Source: Fusarium oxysporum f. sp. lycopersici 4287 (taxonomy: Eukaryota > Ascomycota > Sordariomycetes > Hypocreales > Nectriaceae). From it: a stretch of DNA of 64,000 bases. Positions 24,375 to 35,923 of the stretch are shown piece by piece. The translations under genes and the position numbers were made by a program. The DNA is taken from contig NC_030987.1 of the NCBI RefSeq assembly GCF_000149955.1, forward strand, positions 2,385,236 through 2,449,235. Direction: 5' to 3'. The notes under the pieces were generated by a model. That model was not told the origin of the DNA. It made no database searches and saw only the letters and a program-made list of their open reading frames with translations. Positions within the stretch are counted from its first letter, which is position 1. Every line of letters begins with the position of its first letter.

Positions 24375-25142
24375 TCAAGGCCACAACTCAGTCTTCTCCC
24401 AGGAACCATCCTTCAACTGGTAATTCCATCTCCTGCCATCCTCGGGATCACTTAGATCAACCTGGTCCACCTCCTCTGGCACAATCACCACAACACGGAA
24501 GTTCCTCCTTGCAATTTCGTCGTCAAGGTCTTCAACTTTCTGCCCGAGTCCGAGTCCAGGGGCGGGCTTTTCATCTCGCTTTGTACCCGGGGGAGGATTT
24601 CGGAAAGATCCTCGCATGCCAGGGCTCAAGTTTCCAAAGTGTGCAGTTATCTCTTTACCCCAGTTCCAGGAACCCGAGTCGTCATTGTTCTTGAGGCGCA
24701 TATGCTTTTCTATCTCTTGCCTGACGTGTGAGGCTGATGGATCATCGATATCTTGGCCGAGGAGATAGGCGCGGCCACGAAGACGCCACTGAGTCTTGGT
24801 CTCTACGACCCAGAAGACCGCTTCGACAGGTCCGCCGCCGCCAGACTGTGGGACATCCTCTCCATCTGTTGATAGTTCAGGGACTTTTTCCATACGAGCA
24901 TCAGTGGTGATGGTGAGAAGGTCGCTCTCGTAGAGAGAGGGGTTGAGAGGTGCCTGGTTCTTGGGGTTGACGGGAATCTCGGCCCACGCGCCCCTATACA
25001 CGACGGTGCGGGAACGAGGAGTGACTGAAGAGCCATGGTGGTGAAGGGTGCTGAGCATGAAAGTTGGAGATTCCATCTTATCAACGTGGGACAGAAAAGC
25101 TGAGCGCCATGGCGCTGCTGGTATCGGGTGATGTGCCGACAT
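24375..25142 (-). CDS. Alr4036-type pyridoxamine 5'-phosphate oxidase-like FMN-binding split-barrel protein
   Basis: Belongs to the PNPOx-like flavoprotein fold, in the fungal Alr4036 group whose physiological substrate is not established. Diagnostic segments, in order: APWRSAFLSHVDKMESPTF, a Tyr-Arg-Gly segment RTVVYRGAWAEIPVNPKNQA, LYESDLLTITTDARMEKV, SGGGGPVEAVFWVVETKTQW, RLRGRAYLLG, ITAHFGNLSPGMRGSFRNPP and the C-terminal ARRNFRVVVIVPEEVDQVDL, ending DGRRWNYQL and ELWP. I chose the ATG at 25,142 (MSAHHPIPAAPW) because the fold begins directly after it and its context CACAATGTC is good. The frame is open to an earlier ATG at 25,331, which would add 63 low-complexity Gln/Ser-rich residues. 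It is probably soluble and cytosolic. It stands alone at the edge of a gene-free region. Confidence 0.9.
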   Translation of the reverse strand: MSAHHPIPAAPWRSAFLSHVDKMESPTFMLSTLHHHGSSVTPRSRTVVYRGAWAEIPVNPKNQAPLNPSLYESDLLTITTDARMEKVPELSTDGEDVPQSGGGGPVEAVFWVVETKTQWRLRGRAYLLGQDIDDPSASHVRQEIEKHMRLKNNDDSGSWNWGKEITAHFGNLSPGMRGSFRNPPPGTKRDEKPAPGLGLGQKVEDLDDEIARRNFRVVVIVPEEVDQVDLSDPEDGRRWNYQLKDGSWEKTELWP

Positions 25143-28100
25143 TGTGTGTTGGAGGTGGCTGAGAATCTGAGTTGTTCGTTGGATGGGTCGAGCTACAGGA
25201 CTCATTGGCAGTGAGAGTTGTGGGATATTACGGGAACCTTGTTGCTGCACTTGACCGTCGTGAGGTTGTTGTGAGCGAAGCTGGTAGGTAGTGTTGAGGT
25301 CGTCAAACCCCACTTCAACATTCAGCATCATAGGTCAATCATCGGAATATCGATCTATGAGTCATTACGACAACAGTTAAGCTGGGAGCATATGCCAAAG
25401 AGCCGACTGCTGGATTGCCAGCGGTATGACACCTACCTCAAGCTAATTCCCATGTCAAATATCGGTACAGGGTAACGATACGAATGAACCATCACAGGAT
25501 TCAGACATCTGCAATAGTCTAGGTAGCCAGGGCTGAGCCAGCAATGATCCACCCACATGTCCAGAATATTTCCGCCCTCGGGTCGTACTTTCACGATCGT
25601 TTTATAAACCCGTAGTATCACCATTTAGGTTTTATAGTGTTAAGCTTGGTCTTTCTCGCTGCAACGTAACACACTGGTGATTTGCATCATGAAGTTGACA
25701 ACTAGTCATGGAAAATATAATTGAAGATCACTAATGACTCTGCTAGGCTCGCTTGACCTCGTCTGATCCTGCAGCTTATGACTAATTAGCCTGCGAACTT
25801 ATATTAGCACAGACGCTCATCGCAATTGTTCAAGAACTGTTGACATTCCACGTGATGCATCCGGCCAGGGTTCAACAGCTCTAATTACTACAAAAAGAGA
25901 TATCGCCAAATGCAAGCTACGCAAAGAATATGACGAGGTGGCCGCTCAAAGTCAGGAGCCAATGTTGGCACAGAACATTGTCACTTGCCGCAGGGACATT
26001 GCGTACGTCATGAGCTCCGCCTCGGATTGGTCAAAGAAGTTCTCTCTGATTGTTCTAGACCGTCCGGGGTCCGGGGCTTGAGGGAGGCTAGCAACGGAGG
26101 GAGCGGCAATACCAGCGGAAGTTGGTGACGCGAACAGGGGGCTGTTACGAAACTACGAATTGCCGTCGTCTCTATCGTAATGTAGGGAGACAATCTTGAA
26201 TGAGTTGGGGGGGTGATCGACCAACAAAAATGGTGCTTCTTGATATTTTCCCACGCGTAAATTGGCCACTATTGTCTCGTGTCTGGTGTGTTGGGAGAGG
26301 AAGGGTAGTGCTTCGGGGGACTCCGATTGAGAGGAAAAGAAAAGGATCGACATCGCTTCTCTCATTCTTTCTCGAAGCTTACCTGGTACGTAAGTTGATG
26401 CACAGTAGCGCAACTGCCAACTGCCGCTACATTCTTGGTGATCAGACAAGACGTCATGAGCCGGCGAGTAGAGTCCAAGGGGGATTTAGAGTTGAGAGTA
26501 GGGATTTGATGGAACGCGGCATACAAGAAAAGGAAGATCAAGGAAGTGTTCATGTGTTCCGTTCCATTTCCGTTTACAGGGGCGCAGTTGATATTGAGTT
26601 TGACTATCAACGACTGGGATTCCTCCGGCAGCTCTGGTAGGTCAGCTTAAGCGGAGAAAGCTGGAGATGCTCGTCTCAGGCACGGAGATCGACTAGGACT
26701 TGTCGGAGCGATGTAGTTCCTCAAGGCGGTCGACCAGAAGACTTGGCTTTCAACCAAAGCCGCTGGCGCCCGACTTTACCAGGGTGCCGGACTGTTGGGA
26801 TCGGGTTGGTCTTGCTTCTGCGACGATCGTTTTCAGATGCGGCCCATTCAGAACTACCAAACCTTAACATGGTTTCTCGGCCTGGCCTCCAACTCCAAGT
26901 TTCTGCGTTGCAATTTAATCAGCGTCGCTTTTCAAGTACCGGTCAATCCGCTGGGGTGATATATGAGCTGATGTGAGAAGTTTCAAACACATTCTTCTGA
27001 AATAGCAACGGCCTCGAAGCGTGATTCCTTCGGTTGCACTAATTGCGCAGACACTCGCCCATATTCAAATTACCGTATTTCTGCCATGGTATGGCATTTC
27101 GACCAAGCCTGCATGTATGTCTCACAGTGAGATATTTTGAATTGACTCAGTAAGTCAGGGCTGGAGCGGCGCTCAGCGAAGTGGAGATGATCATAACTTG
27201 GTCATTGAGCTTTTAGTTAAAAAAGACCCTAGGCCTGGGCCAGCCATATTGCATGTTATTTCCCCAAGGGTCTCTCAAAATCCAATGGTGACATTTCGCG
27301 ATGTCCCCAAACAAAGGCTGGAATAAAATATGGGAATATGTTGGTGGATTCCATATATCGATCTGCGCACTTTTTGTGTCAACTCTGCGAATCGAGCGAC
27401 GACGTACGTACTAGTTGACCGAGTCGGCACTTGTTGACGAGGCCTTCAACCATCAACGGAGTCCTCGGTCGATCCGTGCACCGTTTAGCTCTTGATAGTC
27501 ACGGAGTACCACTTGAAGGGGTACCTGACCGAGCCTAGAGTGGAAAAAGGAGGCTGAAAGTGAAAGGCCTCGCTTGAAGAGTGGGATGGCCAATTCTTGT
27601 TTCGAAGCGAGGTGGGAGAGACCAAGTAGATCAGACGGACATGCCAGAGAATGTAGGAAACCTGGACTCATACGTAGTCTGATGTTATTTACCCCTTTGT
27701 ATCGAGTAATGAACGGGGTCTAGGAATAGGTTTCGACGGAACATGGCTGCGGGCTAGTTGCATTAGGGGAGTTCGGTAGTTTCCCATTCGCACTAATTGG
27801 GCGTCAACAATCTGCTGCAATCATTTGCACCTGTCAGAAGTGATTTCGATTTGTATCGATAGTTGTAGATCTGGCGTCCAATGGTGGTTGCTCTTGGCGA
27901 TCGAGTGTGGTCGGAAGAACGCCAGAGTCTCACTGAGTCTTACTTATGTGCAAAAAGCCAACAAGAACAACGAAATGAGGTCAAGTCAAGATTCGGTAGC
28001 TATCCGCAGGTAGTTCGTGATAGTCTTCACTTTGACAATGCGTAGGGCGTCGTCTGAGTAAGTATGGCCTGAGTCGTAGAACGTATGGATACCCCTAGAA

Positions 28101-29161
28101 GGGTCTAACATCGATCAGACGGGTGTACGCGAAAAAGATACATGTAAGATGAAGAAAAACAGCCGCAATTTGTGAGATGGATGGATGAAATTTGTTATTA
28201 CCCTTGATCTTGGACAGGTACGGAAGACAAAAAACCACGCGCCAGCGGGCGCAAATTCCGTACCTAACGCATACAACTTCCATTAGAGGCATGGTAAGTT
28301 AGGGGTCTCCCGGTGGGAAGGTACCTACAGTACTAGTAAGAGCGCACTTTCTAGAGCGCTTTTGCCATTCCCACTTTGTTACTTGCTCCGCCCCCGCCTT
28401 TTTTTTTCACGCCCAGGGCATCACTCCTCTTATTTTTGACTCTTTTTCCTCTACTGTCCCATTTCGCAATTCCCTTTTCTTTTCCGGGGTCTCTCTCTTT
28501 TTTTTTTTCGGTTCCATTTCGACCTTGTTATTCCCTTGGATTGACACTGCACTTTAAGAGGCTCTTTTACGCTCTGGCCCTACCGACGCGGATACAGTGC
28601 TTGCTCTCACTATATCCGTCGCTGAATGCTCCCGCCAACCGTCGTTATCACTCGTTGTCTACCTACCGTTACGGCTGTTCTAATGCAATTATATTGCCCA
28701 GGGCTAACAAACTCTCTGCCGTCTGGTCGCTCTACCCCAGCTACTGCCGCTACCGCTGCCGCTGCCCTGCCGCGGCTGCCCATATCCGGCCGTTATTTCC
28801 AGCGCCGCCCACTGCCAGCAGCCGAGTTCCGGCGACATAAACTCATTCCCGCGTCAGTTTAAATCAGCAACCCGTATCAGCTCAGATTCCAGTCATTATT
28901 CCCGGGGTCTTCCACCTCAACCTAAAGTTATCCCCAGCCCAGAGCTATCAGAGCTCCAGCTCCAGCAATAGCTAAAGCTCCAGTCCCAGCTCTGGATCCA
29001 ATCGAACTTCTTTTCGGTCCAGGTAAATCCCAGATCTCAGCCCCATTTTCTTTCAGATCCAGCTCCCACTCTGCAACGTCCAATTGACGCGCCTGTAATA
29101 CCCTCAAAAAAGGCACTCATCCACTGGACCGAATATTTTGGTGAGCTTTGTATCATCGTCA
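25143..29161. other. Intergenic region and long CT-rich leader of the Zn2Cys6 gene (4.0 kb)
   Basis: No supportable gene. On the plus strand about 28,370-28,930 is strongly pyrimidine-rich (runs of T and CTCTC) and then CAGCTC-rich to about 29,040, typical of a long 5' leader for the regulator starting at 29,162. The leader contains upstream ATGs (for example at about 28,376 and 28,626) with ORFs of 78-154 codons made of Pro/Ser/Leu/Tyr. These could act as uORFs but are not called as proteins. Short ORFs between 26,000 and 27,000 have no features. Confidence 0.45.
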
Positions 29162-31601
29162 ATGGATCTATCACAGCGGGCGCTTCCGCGTCACACTCAT
29201 CACCAACCACCACCATCTCTCTCAAATCCTTCGCCCTCACATCTGCCGCCTCAACATTCTACGTCTACGTATAGTCCTGGTCCCGTTGCCTCGCATCCAA
29301 CTCTCCCTCTTCCCGGAACTCACCCACCATCCTCGGCTTTGACACCAGGATCGGCCTCAACATCCCCTGCATCCATCTCCCACCGGTTACCTTCAGCATC
29401 AGCTTCGACGACATCAAGGCATCCTACTGGCGATTATCTCCCTGACGCAGATGATCAAGACGCGTCGACACCCGTGGATGGAGAGGAACCTCCAAAGAAG
29501 AAGCAAAAGCGCAACAAGCCAACTCTTTCATGCCATGAATGTGTAGAGCGCAAGACCAAGGTGCGACATTTTTCTCCAATGCATTTTCTCATGTTGTGTC
29601 GTGCTGTCTGCATATCATCTCACTCATCTCTACTCATGTTCCCCCATATGAGATGAGCCCACTTTACCCCGACATTCTGGCTCAGTATGGAATTTGATCA
29701 TCCTGGGTTGTCTGAGCATGCCCAAACAATCCCTCTTCCTTCCTTCTTTTGCGTGAAAGTGAGTTTAGTTCGTTGGATAAATTACTAACACCGTTAAAAG
29801 TGCGACAGAGGTCGACCCCATTGTCTTGCCTGTAAGTGCACCTGGATGTTGTTTTGCTGGTTTTATACTAACCTTTAGCTAGGCATAAAACGACAGACTG
29901 AATGCCGATATGCCCATGTCGCAAACCTTCTCGAGTATGAAGCCTCCCGACTGAGTAACTATATGTTCTGGTTTAACAATCAAATAGGGAGACCACCAGG
30001 TCAGCCGCCAATGGCCGCCGTATGACGAAACCCCCAAAGAAGAAGTCTGGCTCTAGTGGAAAGTCCCCCATTCCAAATATCGCAGATAGGGGTATGTCGA
30101 ATGATCCCAGGGCAACCTCGCGTGGCGCTGTTGCCCTCTCTATCGGCCTTCTGTCCAACGTTCCTTATTCCTTGCCTTCTGCAAGTAACGTTTTTGGTAT
30201 CGGGTCCGAGCACCCATTTGCCAACTACTGGACCTGCGAAGGGGGCTTGCCTGAGGTTATCTCGGTGCTTCCAGACAAGATTCAAGCCGATATACTACTT
30301 AGCCGATACTTCGAATGTGTTGACCCCGTGTATCCCATGATACATCGCCAGACATTCTATGCGGACTACGAACACTTCTGGCAGATGAATCAGCAAGAAA
30401 AGACCGATACAGATCCGTCCTTCATTGCATTAATCTTTGTCATGCTGGCCCTGGGAACTCAGTTTGTAACATCGACTACATCCCCACAGGAGCGAAGGCA
30501 GACAGCAGAGTTCTATGCTTCGGCTAGCAACCAAGCTCTCCGTATCGCATCATATCTTAGCAGTGCATCGTTACGGTCAATCCAGGCTATGGTATTGCTA
30601 GTGTACTTCCTTATAAACGACAACCATGCCTCAGATGGGTGGGCGTTTGCAGGTATTCTGATTCGGCAAGCTTATGCTATGGGTCTTCATAGAGATCCAA
30701 ATATTGGTGGGTGACTGTTTTCTTTATTTGCTACTTTTCTTATACTGATTTCTTTTAGTGACTCCAAATGCCACCCTGTTTGAGAAGCAGCAGCGGCGTA
30801 AGGTCTGGCAAGCGGTACTTCTCCAAGATACTTTCTTGACCGTCTTACTCTCCCTGCCACCGTCTGCGACACATACAGATGTTTCCGTGGAAGACCTACT
30901 CGACGATGGCTCCTCGATTGCAAATAGTGACCCAACAGATACGGCATATATCCGAGGCTCTTGGACTTTGGCCAACTTGGTTCAGGAGACGATCTGCTCA
31001 CCAAGATCGTTAGACCTACCAATCTGCACTACGGCAAGGCATAAGTCTAAGTTGATTGCTGACTTCCGAGCTGTTTACCGTTCGTTCCCTGACGTCTTCC
31101 GGTCTTGGGATCCTGATAGTATCACGGCGCTCGCGAAAACCAATAAGAGGGTGGTTCGTCAGACCCTGTTCCTGACGAGCAACTACTTCCATAACTTGAT
31201 GCTTGTTCATGCTTCCGAGAGCCCTGATGTTCCTGTCAATGTTCGTGGTACACTGGAGGCAGCGCACGACGCCATTACAGCTTTCTTCCTTCTTTTCACC
31301 CTTCTTGAGATAGAAGCACGTGTTTGGTGGGTGTTCAACCACCGAGCTTTCTTGGAGGCGCTGTGTATCGGAAATGTCCTGAAGGAGGCTGCTCGAGAAC
31401 CAGGTGGTGCAGATATGATGGCAAGAGATCCTCTCCTTGTCAGGGCAAAAGCTGATATCAGTGAGTATTGATGCCTTTGTTATTCCTGGCCTCCCTGCTA
31501 ACATGTCAACAGCACGCATGATCCAAATCATGCAGGTTATGGGCGAAGACTCTGAGGTAGCGAGGACTCGAGTGCAGGTTTTGAGTGACTTTCTGGCATG
31601 A
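29162..31601 (+). CDS. Zn(II)2Cys6 transcription factor with fungal-specific regulatory domain
   Basis: Nuclear DNA-binding regulator of the Gal4 class; target genes are unknown. Six exons (29162-29560, 29801-29831, 29883-29934, 29988-30706, 30759-31460, 31513-31601) join in frame. The first ~105 residues are Pro/Ser/His-rich. A basic KKKQKRNKP precedes the zinc cluster CHECVERKTK, CDRGRPHCLAC, IKRQTEC, giving the full C-x2-C-x6-C-x6-C-x2-C-x6-C. Two introns cut this cluster into three pieces. The middle domain (Fungal_trans type) shows LLSRYFECVDPVYPMIHRQT, FIALIFVMLALGTQ, SLRSIQAMVLLVYFL and RQAYAMGLHRDPNI. The upstream leader is long and CT-rich. The ATG at 29,162 has CGTCAATGG context. 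No biosynthetic cluster adjoins, so a pathway-specific role cannot be inferred. Confidence 0.93.
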
Positions 31602-32563
31602 ATGAGGCAGTGGTCTGTTTGTATAAAAGTGTTCTGGTTGACGACTGAATGAGACGTGTAGCATGTTCAGGGGCAACATTGGTCTAGCACGTCAGCAGAT
31701 ATCTAGCAAGGCATGTACATACCGAAGGCCATATTGTTTGATATTCAAGCTGCGAGTATTCATTGCATGCTAGAAGATAAGTAGAGCTTAGCACAACATA
31801 TGCATACCCAAGAGAGTATTATAATGCTTCTTCGCTGTTCACTGATGTTGTGTTTGTTTGAATTTCTTGGGATATATGTCTGATGAATGAACTATCCAAG
31901 TTGTCAGTAACAACTAGCAAGAGGGAGAAAACATTATGTTAATGATTCATTGGGCATCTTGAAAATATTGAAGGCATTGCCATATTCAAATACTGCCAAG
32001 ACAATCAAGGCAAGGGAATTGCCGATGCCGTTCTGCCCCACTCACGACACCAAAGACTCGGCCGGGGGCTGAAGGATGGACTCGTCAGCTCATGGTTAAT
32101 GATTGGCCACTCGCTTAAAGTGTGGGTTGATTGATTGCGTAGCCCGACCCTTTCAAGATAAGGCCGTCAGCCAGGCTAGACTCAACAGGGCTCCAGAGCT
32201 GTTTCAGTGCCTAGGCCATCGTGCGCTACAGGGCCATTACAGGGCCTGTTTTGGGAGGCATCCGCGTGGCCAGGCTCCCACATCCCGTCTAGTCGCGTGG
32301 GCTTTTTCGCTCTCATTTCCACGGGCATGTCATCACCTCGACTCAGCTCGTCTCGTATTTGCTCTTAATTCTTTTTTTCCCTTCTTTGAATTATCAACCC
32401 TTTCGCTCCTTGTCTCATTTTCGTATCATTCTGCCTTAAGCTTCTTTGTAGCGTGGCTGCCTGCGTTATATCCCCTGCTCTGCCGTGTAAGAGGGGTTTT
32501 TGCAGTTGAAACTGCTCAGTGTCCTACCATAACAAGAGATATTCTCGACCTTCATACCTCACT
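31602..32563. other. Intergenic region between two plus-strand genes
   Basis: 962 bp holding the 3' UTR of the regulator and the promoter/leader of the next gene. About 32,280-32,560 is pyrimidine-rich (TTTCGCTCTCATTTCC, TTTTTTTCCCTTCTTTG), the usual leader composition here. The 164-codon ORF at 32,103-32,597 follows that bias and is not called. Confidence 0.4.
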
Positions 32564-34452
32564 ATGCGCGGCCTTGCTCAGGCTGCCATGGTGCTAGCAC
32601 CGACGTTGGTGTTGGCTCATGGACCTCACCATCCTCCTCCTCCTCCTCCGCCACCTCCTCCCATGGGATTTCTCCCCTCAGCTCTCGATGTCACACCCTC
32701 AGCCTTCGTCACAGTCAAGCTCCCCTTGAGCGAATCCGAATCCTATCCTCTGGTCCGTCTTTGAGACTTGATTACAATGCCATGAACTAACATGTAATAG
32801 ACACTACGATTTGATGTGGAGGAATCAGAAGAAGTCTGTGGTCCCGCCAGCATCACCCTCAATGGCGAACCCCTCAAGCAAGACGCCAAGGGTCGCGGTG
32901 TCGGATCTTTCCTCGTCAACAATGAGACCACTATTTCAGCAGACTGGGACTTCGAATGCATCGGTCCCAAAGAGTTTCCCTTCGGCCAGTCTATGCGCTT
33001 TAATGTCAAGGCTCTCGACGACATGGCTCTTACTCAGGAGTCTTCCTTCTGGATGACTTTCAAGCAAACCGCACCAGTCCGAATCTCCGATGTTGGAAAC
33101 GCCGCCTATGTTTGGAGTCTGTCAATGCCTTTCAGCAAGGACAAGGAGTCCTCCTCTGACGACAAATCCGCTTCTACATCACCCCCCATCTGGGAGTATC
33201 CCGACCGCGATTTCCAGGATCCCGAGGAGGAACTTCAGGTTGAGCTTATGGAACTGAATGCTTTGCACAAGCAGATTCTTCAGCTTGAGGAACTGGTGAA
33301 GGAGAGGGAGGCATCTGTTGCTAAGAAGCTGGGCAAGCAGTATCCTCCCCCACCCCCCTCGACCATGAAGAAGATCAAGCAGTGTGATGGCGTGCAGTGT
33401 GTTCTGCACACTGTTGGTGAGGAGGTGCGACACTCGGCCCACAGATTCTATGATAGCATATTTGGACATCCCCCACCTCCTCATGAACCCGCATGGTCCT
33501 CATCATGGCGCTCACGATGGGAGCGGTAATCAGCGGGGGAGTCATCCTCCTCATCAAGGGGACTCCTCACCCCCCCGCCGCCTCCTCGCCACGGTCAGCC
33601 TGGCTTTCCCTGACCAGGAGGTCAACCTCCCCGTCCAATACGCTCCCCTTGGTCCTGCGATCCTCGACATGCAAACCCTCCTTGACCTGCTCACCGAGGA
33701 GACAATACTCATCACGACAGGCCCGAGCATGGCACGGTGGTTTCGGCGCTGAGGATCATGAGGGCCACCCCCCTCCACCTGTAAGTCTAATGCTTCAACC
33801 AGGAATTAAATTCGTTTCGCTAACTACTCCTCAGCCTCCTCACCATCCCATCATTATCATCCTTGGAATCGTGACCATTGCTCTCGCTCTTTTCTGTGCT
33901 ATTGCTATCGCCTACATTCACCGCCGTGTAGCGCGTCTCAGCCCCGAGGCTCGTCGTGCTATCCGCCGGGCATTCCGCCAAACTCGCGACGAGCGTCGTA
34001 AGAACTCTGCTCTGAAGGCTGCTTACCGTGCCTTTGTTACTCGATGGATCGAGAACGAGGATGATGAGAAGGAGGCTATGCTCAGCGGTGAGCGACGCCG
34101 ACGATCATCTTCCTGCAGCAGTGTTACCATGGAAGAGGAGATTGCTTCCTTCCGTGAGGCTGCTCATATGGTTGAAGGCATCGTCGCTGCCGAGGAGGGT
34201 CACCACAGTCATGCTCGTTCTTACAGTTACGCTGCCGGTCCTCCTGTTCCTCCCCGTCCCTCGCACCACACTGCTGCCACAGCATACCCCGGCTTCATGG
34301 AGACGGATGAAAACCTTCCTGCCTACGACGACGATGAGCGTGACTCGTCGGTTGTAGCAGATGGATGCCGATACACTCCTGGCAGCTCCGATTATACCCC
34401 TTCAAACTCCGGGTCCAATGCCAGTGATGTCCTGGGGGATACGAAGAACTAA
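32564..34452 (+). pseudogene. Single-pass membrane protein with secretion leader and His/Pro-rich segment; reading frame disrupted in the middle
   Basis: The product opens with a signal peptide (MRGLAQAAMVLAPTLVLAHG) and a His-Pro run encoded by a CCTCCTCCTCC tract. After an intron at 32753-32800 (donor GTCCGT) comes a folded extracellular part (LRFDVEESEEVCGPASITL, WDFECIGPKEFPF, SDVGNAAYVWSLSMPF) and a helical ELQVELMELNALHKQILQLE. A 54-nt intron at 33781-33834 is followed by a membrane helix (HPIIIILGIVTIALALFCAI), a basic cytosolic start YIHRRVARLSPEARRAIRRA and an acidic Ser-rich tail. The two halves are in different frames: the first stops at 33,529 and the second opens only after 33,486. 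His/Gly/Pro-rich coding-like sequence jumps among three frames between them. Either small indels (real or assembly errors) or an unusual intron explain this. Function unknown. Confidence 0.65.
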
Positions 34453-34702
34453 ATTAGACTCAATGACCTTGGGCATGAATGATTTCCTTTGCATATTACT
34501 ATGATACACCAGATTTTCCTTATTTTAAATTTATGCGCATCAGATGTGGGATATTGGGAACTGTATTTACAAACAGCAAACGCTCTCGCTCAATAGAAGC
34601 TATAGCAATCTAATACCACAACTTGAAACATACATCTCTATAATACGCTCTTGTGCCTGATCTATTTTCCTTGTGCTTATTCACGCATGCTCGTCTTGTC
34701 TA

Positions 34703-35923
34703 TCACCCGAATATGAACTCTTCGTAATTTCTCGCAATTTTCTTGACGCCTTCATCAAGGTTCCAGCCCTTGACCCTACAAACATGTCGGTACATGTCTT
34801 CCAATGCACTGTCCATTTGTTTGCCGGCAATGTGAAGATCACTCTCCACTAGGATGCTGTCATCAGGCAGGGCCCGTAGGACATCGTCAGTCTTATTCCG
34901 GCTAGCATCAGTGCTTAAATTGACAGCTGTTGACAATGAGACAAAGATACGAGCCGGGATTGTTGGGTTCAGATACTGCCTCAATACTTCGACACTAGCG
35001 CTGAATGAATGCAGACACATTCGAGGGGGGTATGGCTTGTCACTGCCGTCGTCGTCGTCGTCGTCTGAGAAGTCCTCGGCACCCGATGCCACAAGACGGC
35101 GCTTTCGTCGTGTTATAACCTCCCGCTCGTGGCCCTTCCACGTTGCCGCAAGTGTCTCATACAAGATTCCGTGAGCTTGCACGCCATGCACACTGACAGC
35201 TCTGCGAACTTTTGCAGCAAGACGAAGCTGTGCGGCAAGAATATCACGCTGGTGCTCTATTTTCACGCGATAAGGGCTGAGCTGTCGGCCCTCACGACCC
35301 CCTGGTGTGAGTGTTGAATCTCTCTCGACATGGTCTGATGGTTGCCACGGTTCTGGGAGGCGAAAAGCCTTATCAAGGCCGATCTCACCAACAAGAGCGC
35401 AAGAGCTAGTGGATAGACGGGATTCAGTTGCATTGAGAAATGAGCTTATAGCGATAGGGGAAGGAAGAGAAGCAACAAAGTCTGGTGAAGGCACTGGCTG
35501 TAGAACGGCATTATAATGTGCTTGTTTGGCGGCATTGTCGGTCTCGGAGCCGGAGATGGACTGAAATGTCGGAGTGTCGGCCGAGTCGTCGTAGAGTAGA
35601 TGAGAAAACCATGGATGCCAGCCAAAGGAGGGAATAGCACAGGTATCTGTTGCTTCGGATTTTCCTTGCAAGAGTGATTTAAGATCCGGGTTGGAATGGT
35701 TGCTAGCGACATCTGTAACGAGGTCCTGGTCCTGGGCACGTGTTGCCATGATGGTCAAAGCTGCTGCACGCATAGAGGGTATATCAGTTACCGAAGCCAT
35801 TGTATCTGTTGGATGGCAGTGGGCGTCGCATATTGGCAGATGCCAGGGGAATGGGGGCTGGTCCCCTGCAGGTTCTGGCTTGGACTGCTGAGGTTCATCA
35901 TAGTTATGGGTGTGTTGACACAT
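34703..35923 (-). CDS. TatD-family metal-dependent hydrolase, Cut9-interacting Scn1-like
   Basis: TatD-like hydrolases have a TIM-barrel with a two-metal site and often act as DNases. The fungal Scn1 subgroup was named from interaction with the fission yeast APC/C subunit Cut9. Visible metal-site elements are CDAHCHPTD (the H-x-H pair), LVGEIGLDKAF (glutamate), AVSVHGVQAHG, CLHSFSAS (histidines) and ILVESDLHIAG (aspartate), so all expected ligands seem present. SFGWHPWFSHLL is the characteristic Scn1 stretch. An Asp-rich run near residue 280 interrupts the barrel as a loop. The gene is intronless at 406 codons, within the family range. The first ATG is at 35,923. It is convergent with the upstream membrane-protein gene, 250 bp away. 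Substrate is unknown. Confidence 0.9.
   Translation of the reverse strand: MCQHTHNYDEPQQSKPEPAGDQPPFPWHLPICDAHCHPTDTMASVTDIPSMRAAALTIMATRAQDQDLVTDVASNHSNPDLKSLLQGKSEATDTCAIPSFGWHPWFSHLLYDDSADTPTFQSISGSETDNAAKQAHYNAVLQPVPSPDFVASLPSPIAISSFLNATESRLSTSSCALVGEIGLDKAFRLPEPWQPSDHVERDSTLTPGGREGRQLSPYRVKIEHQRDILAAQLRLAAKVRRAVSVHGVQAHGILYETLAATWKGHEREVITRRKRRLVASGAEDFSDDDDDDGSDKPYPPRMCLHSFSASVEVLRQYLNPTIPARIFVSLSTAVNLSTDASRNKTDDVLRALPDDSILVESDLHIAGKQMDSALEDMYRHVCRVKGWNLDEGVKKIARNYEEFIFG

Noticed and set aside
26200..26640. 146-codon plus-strand ORF.
   Set aside because: Random-looking composition and no family signature; a minus-strand ORF of similar quality overlaps it.
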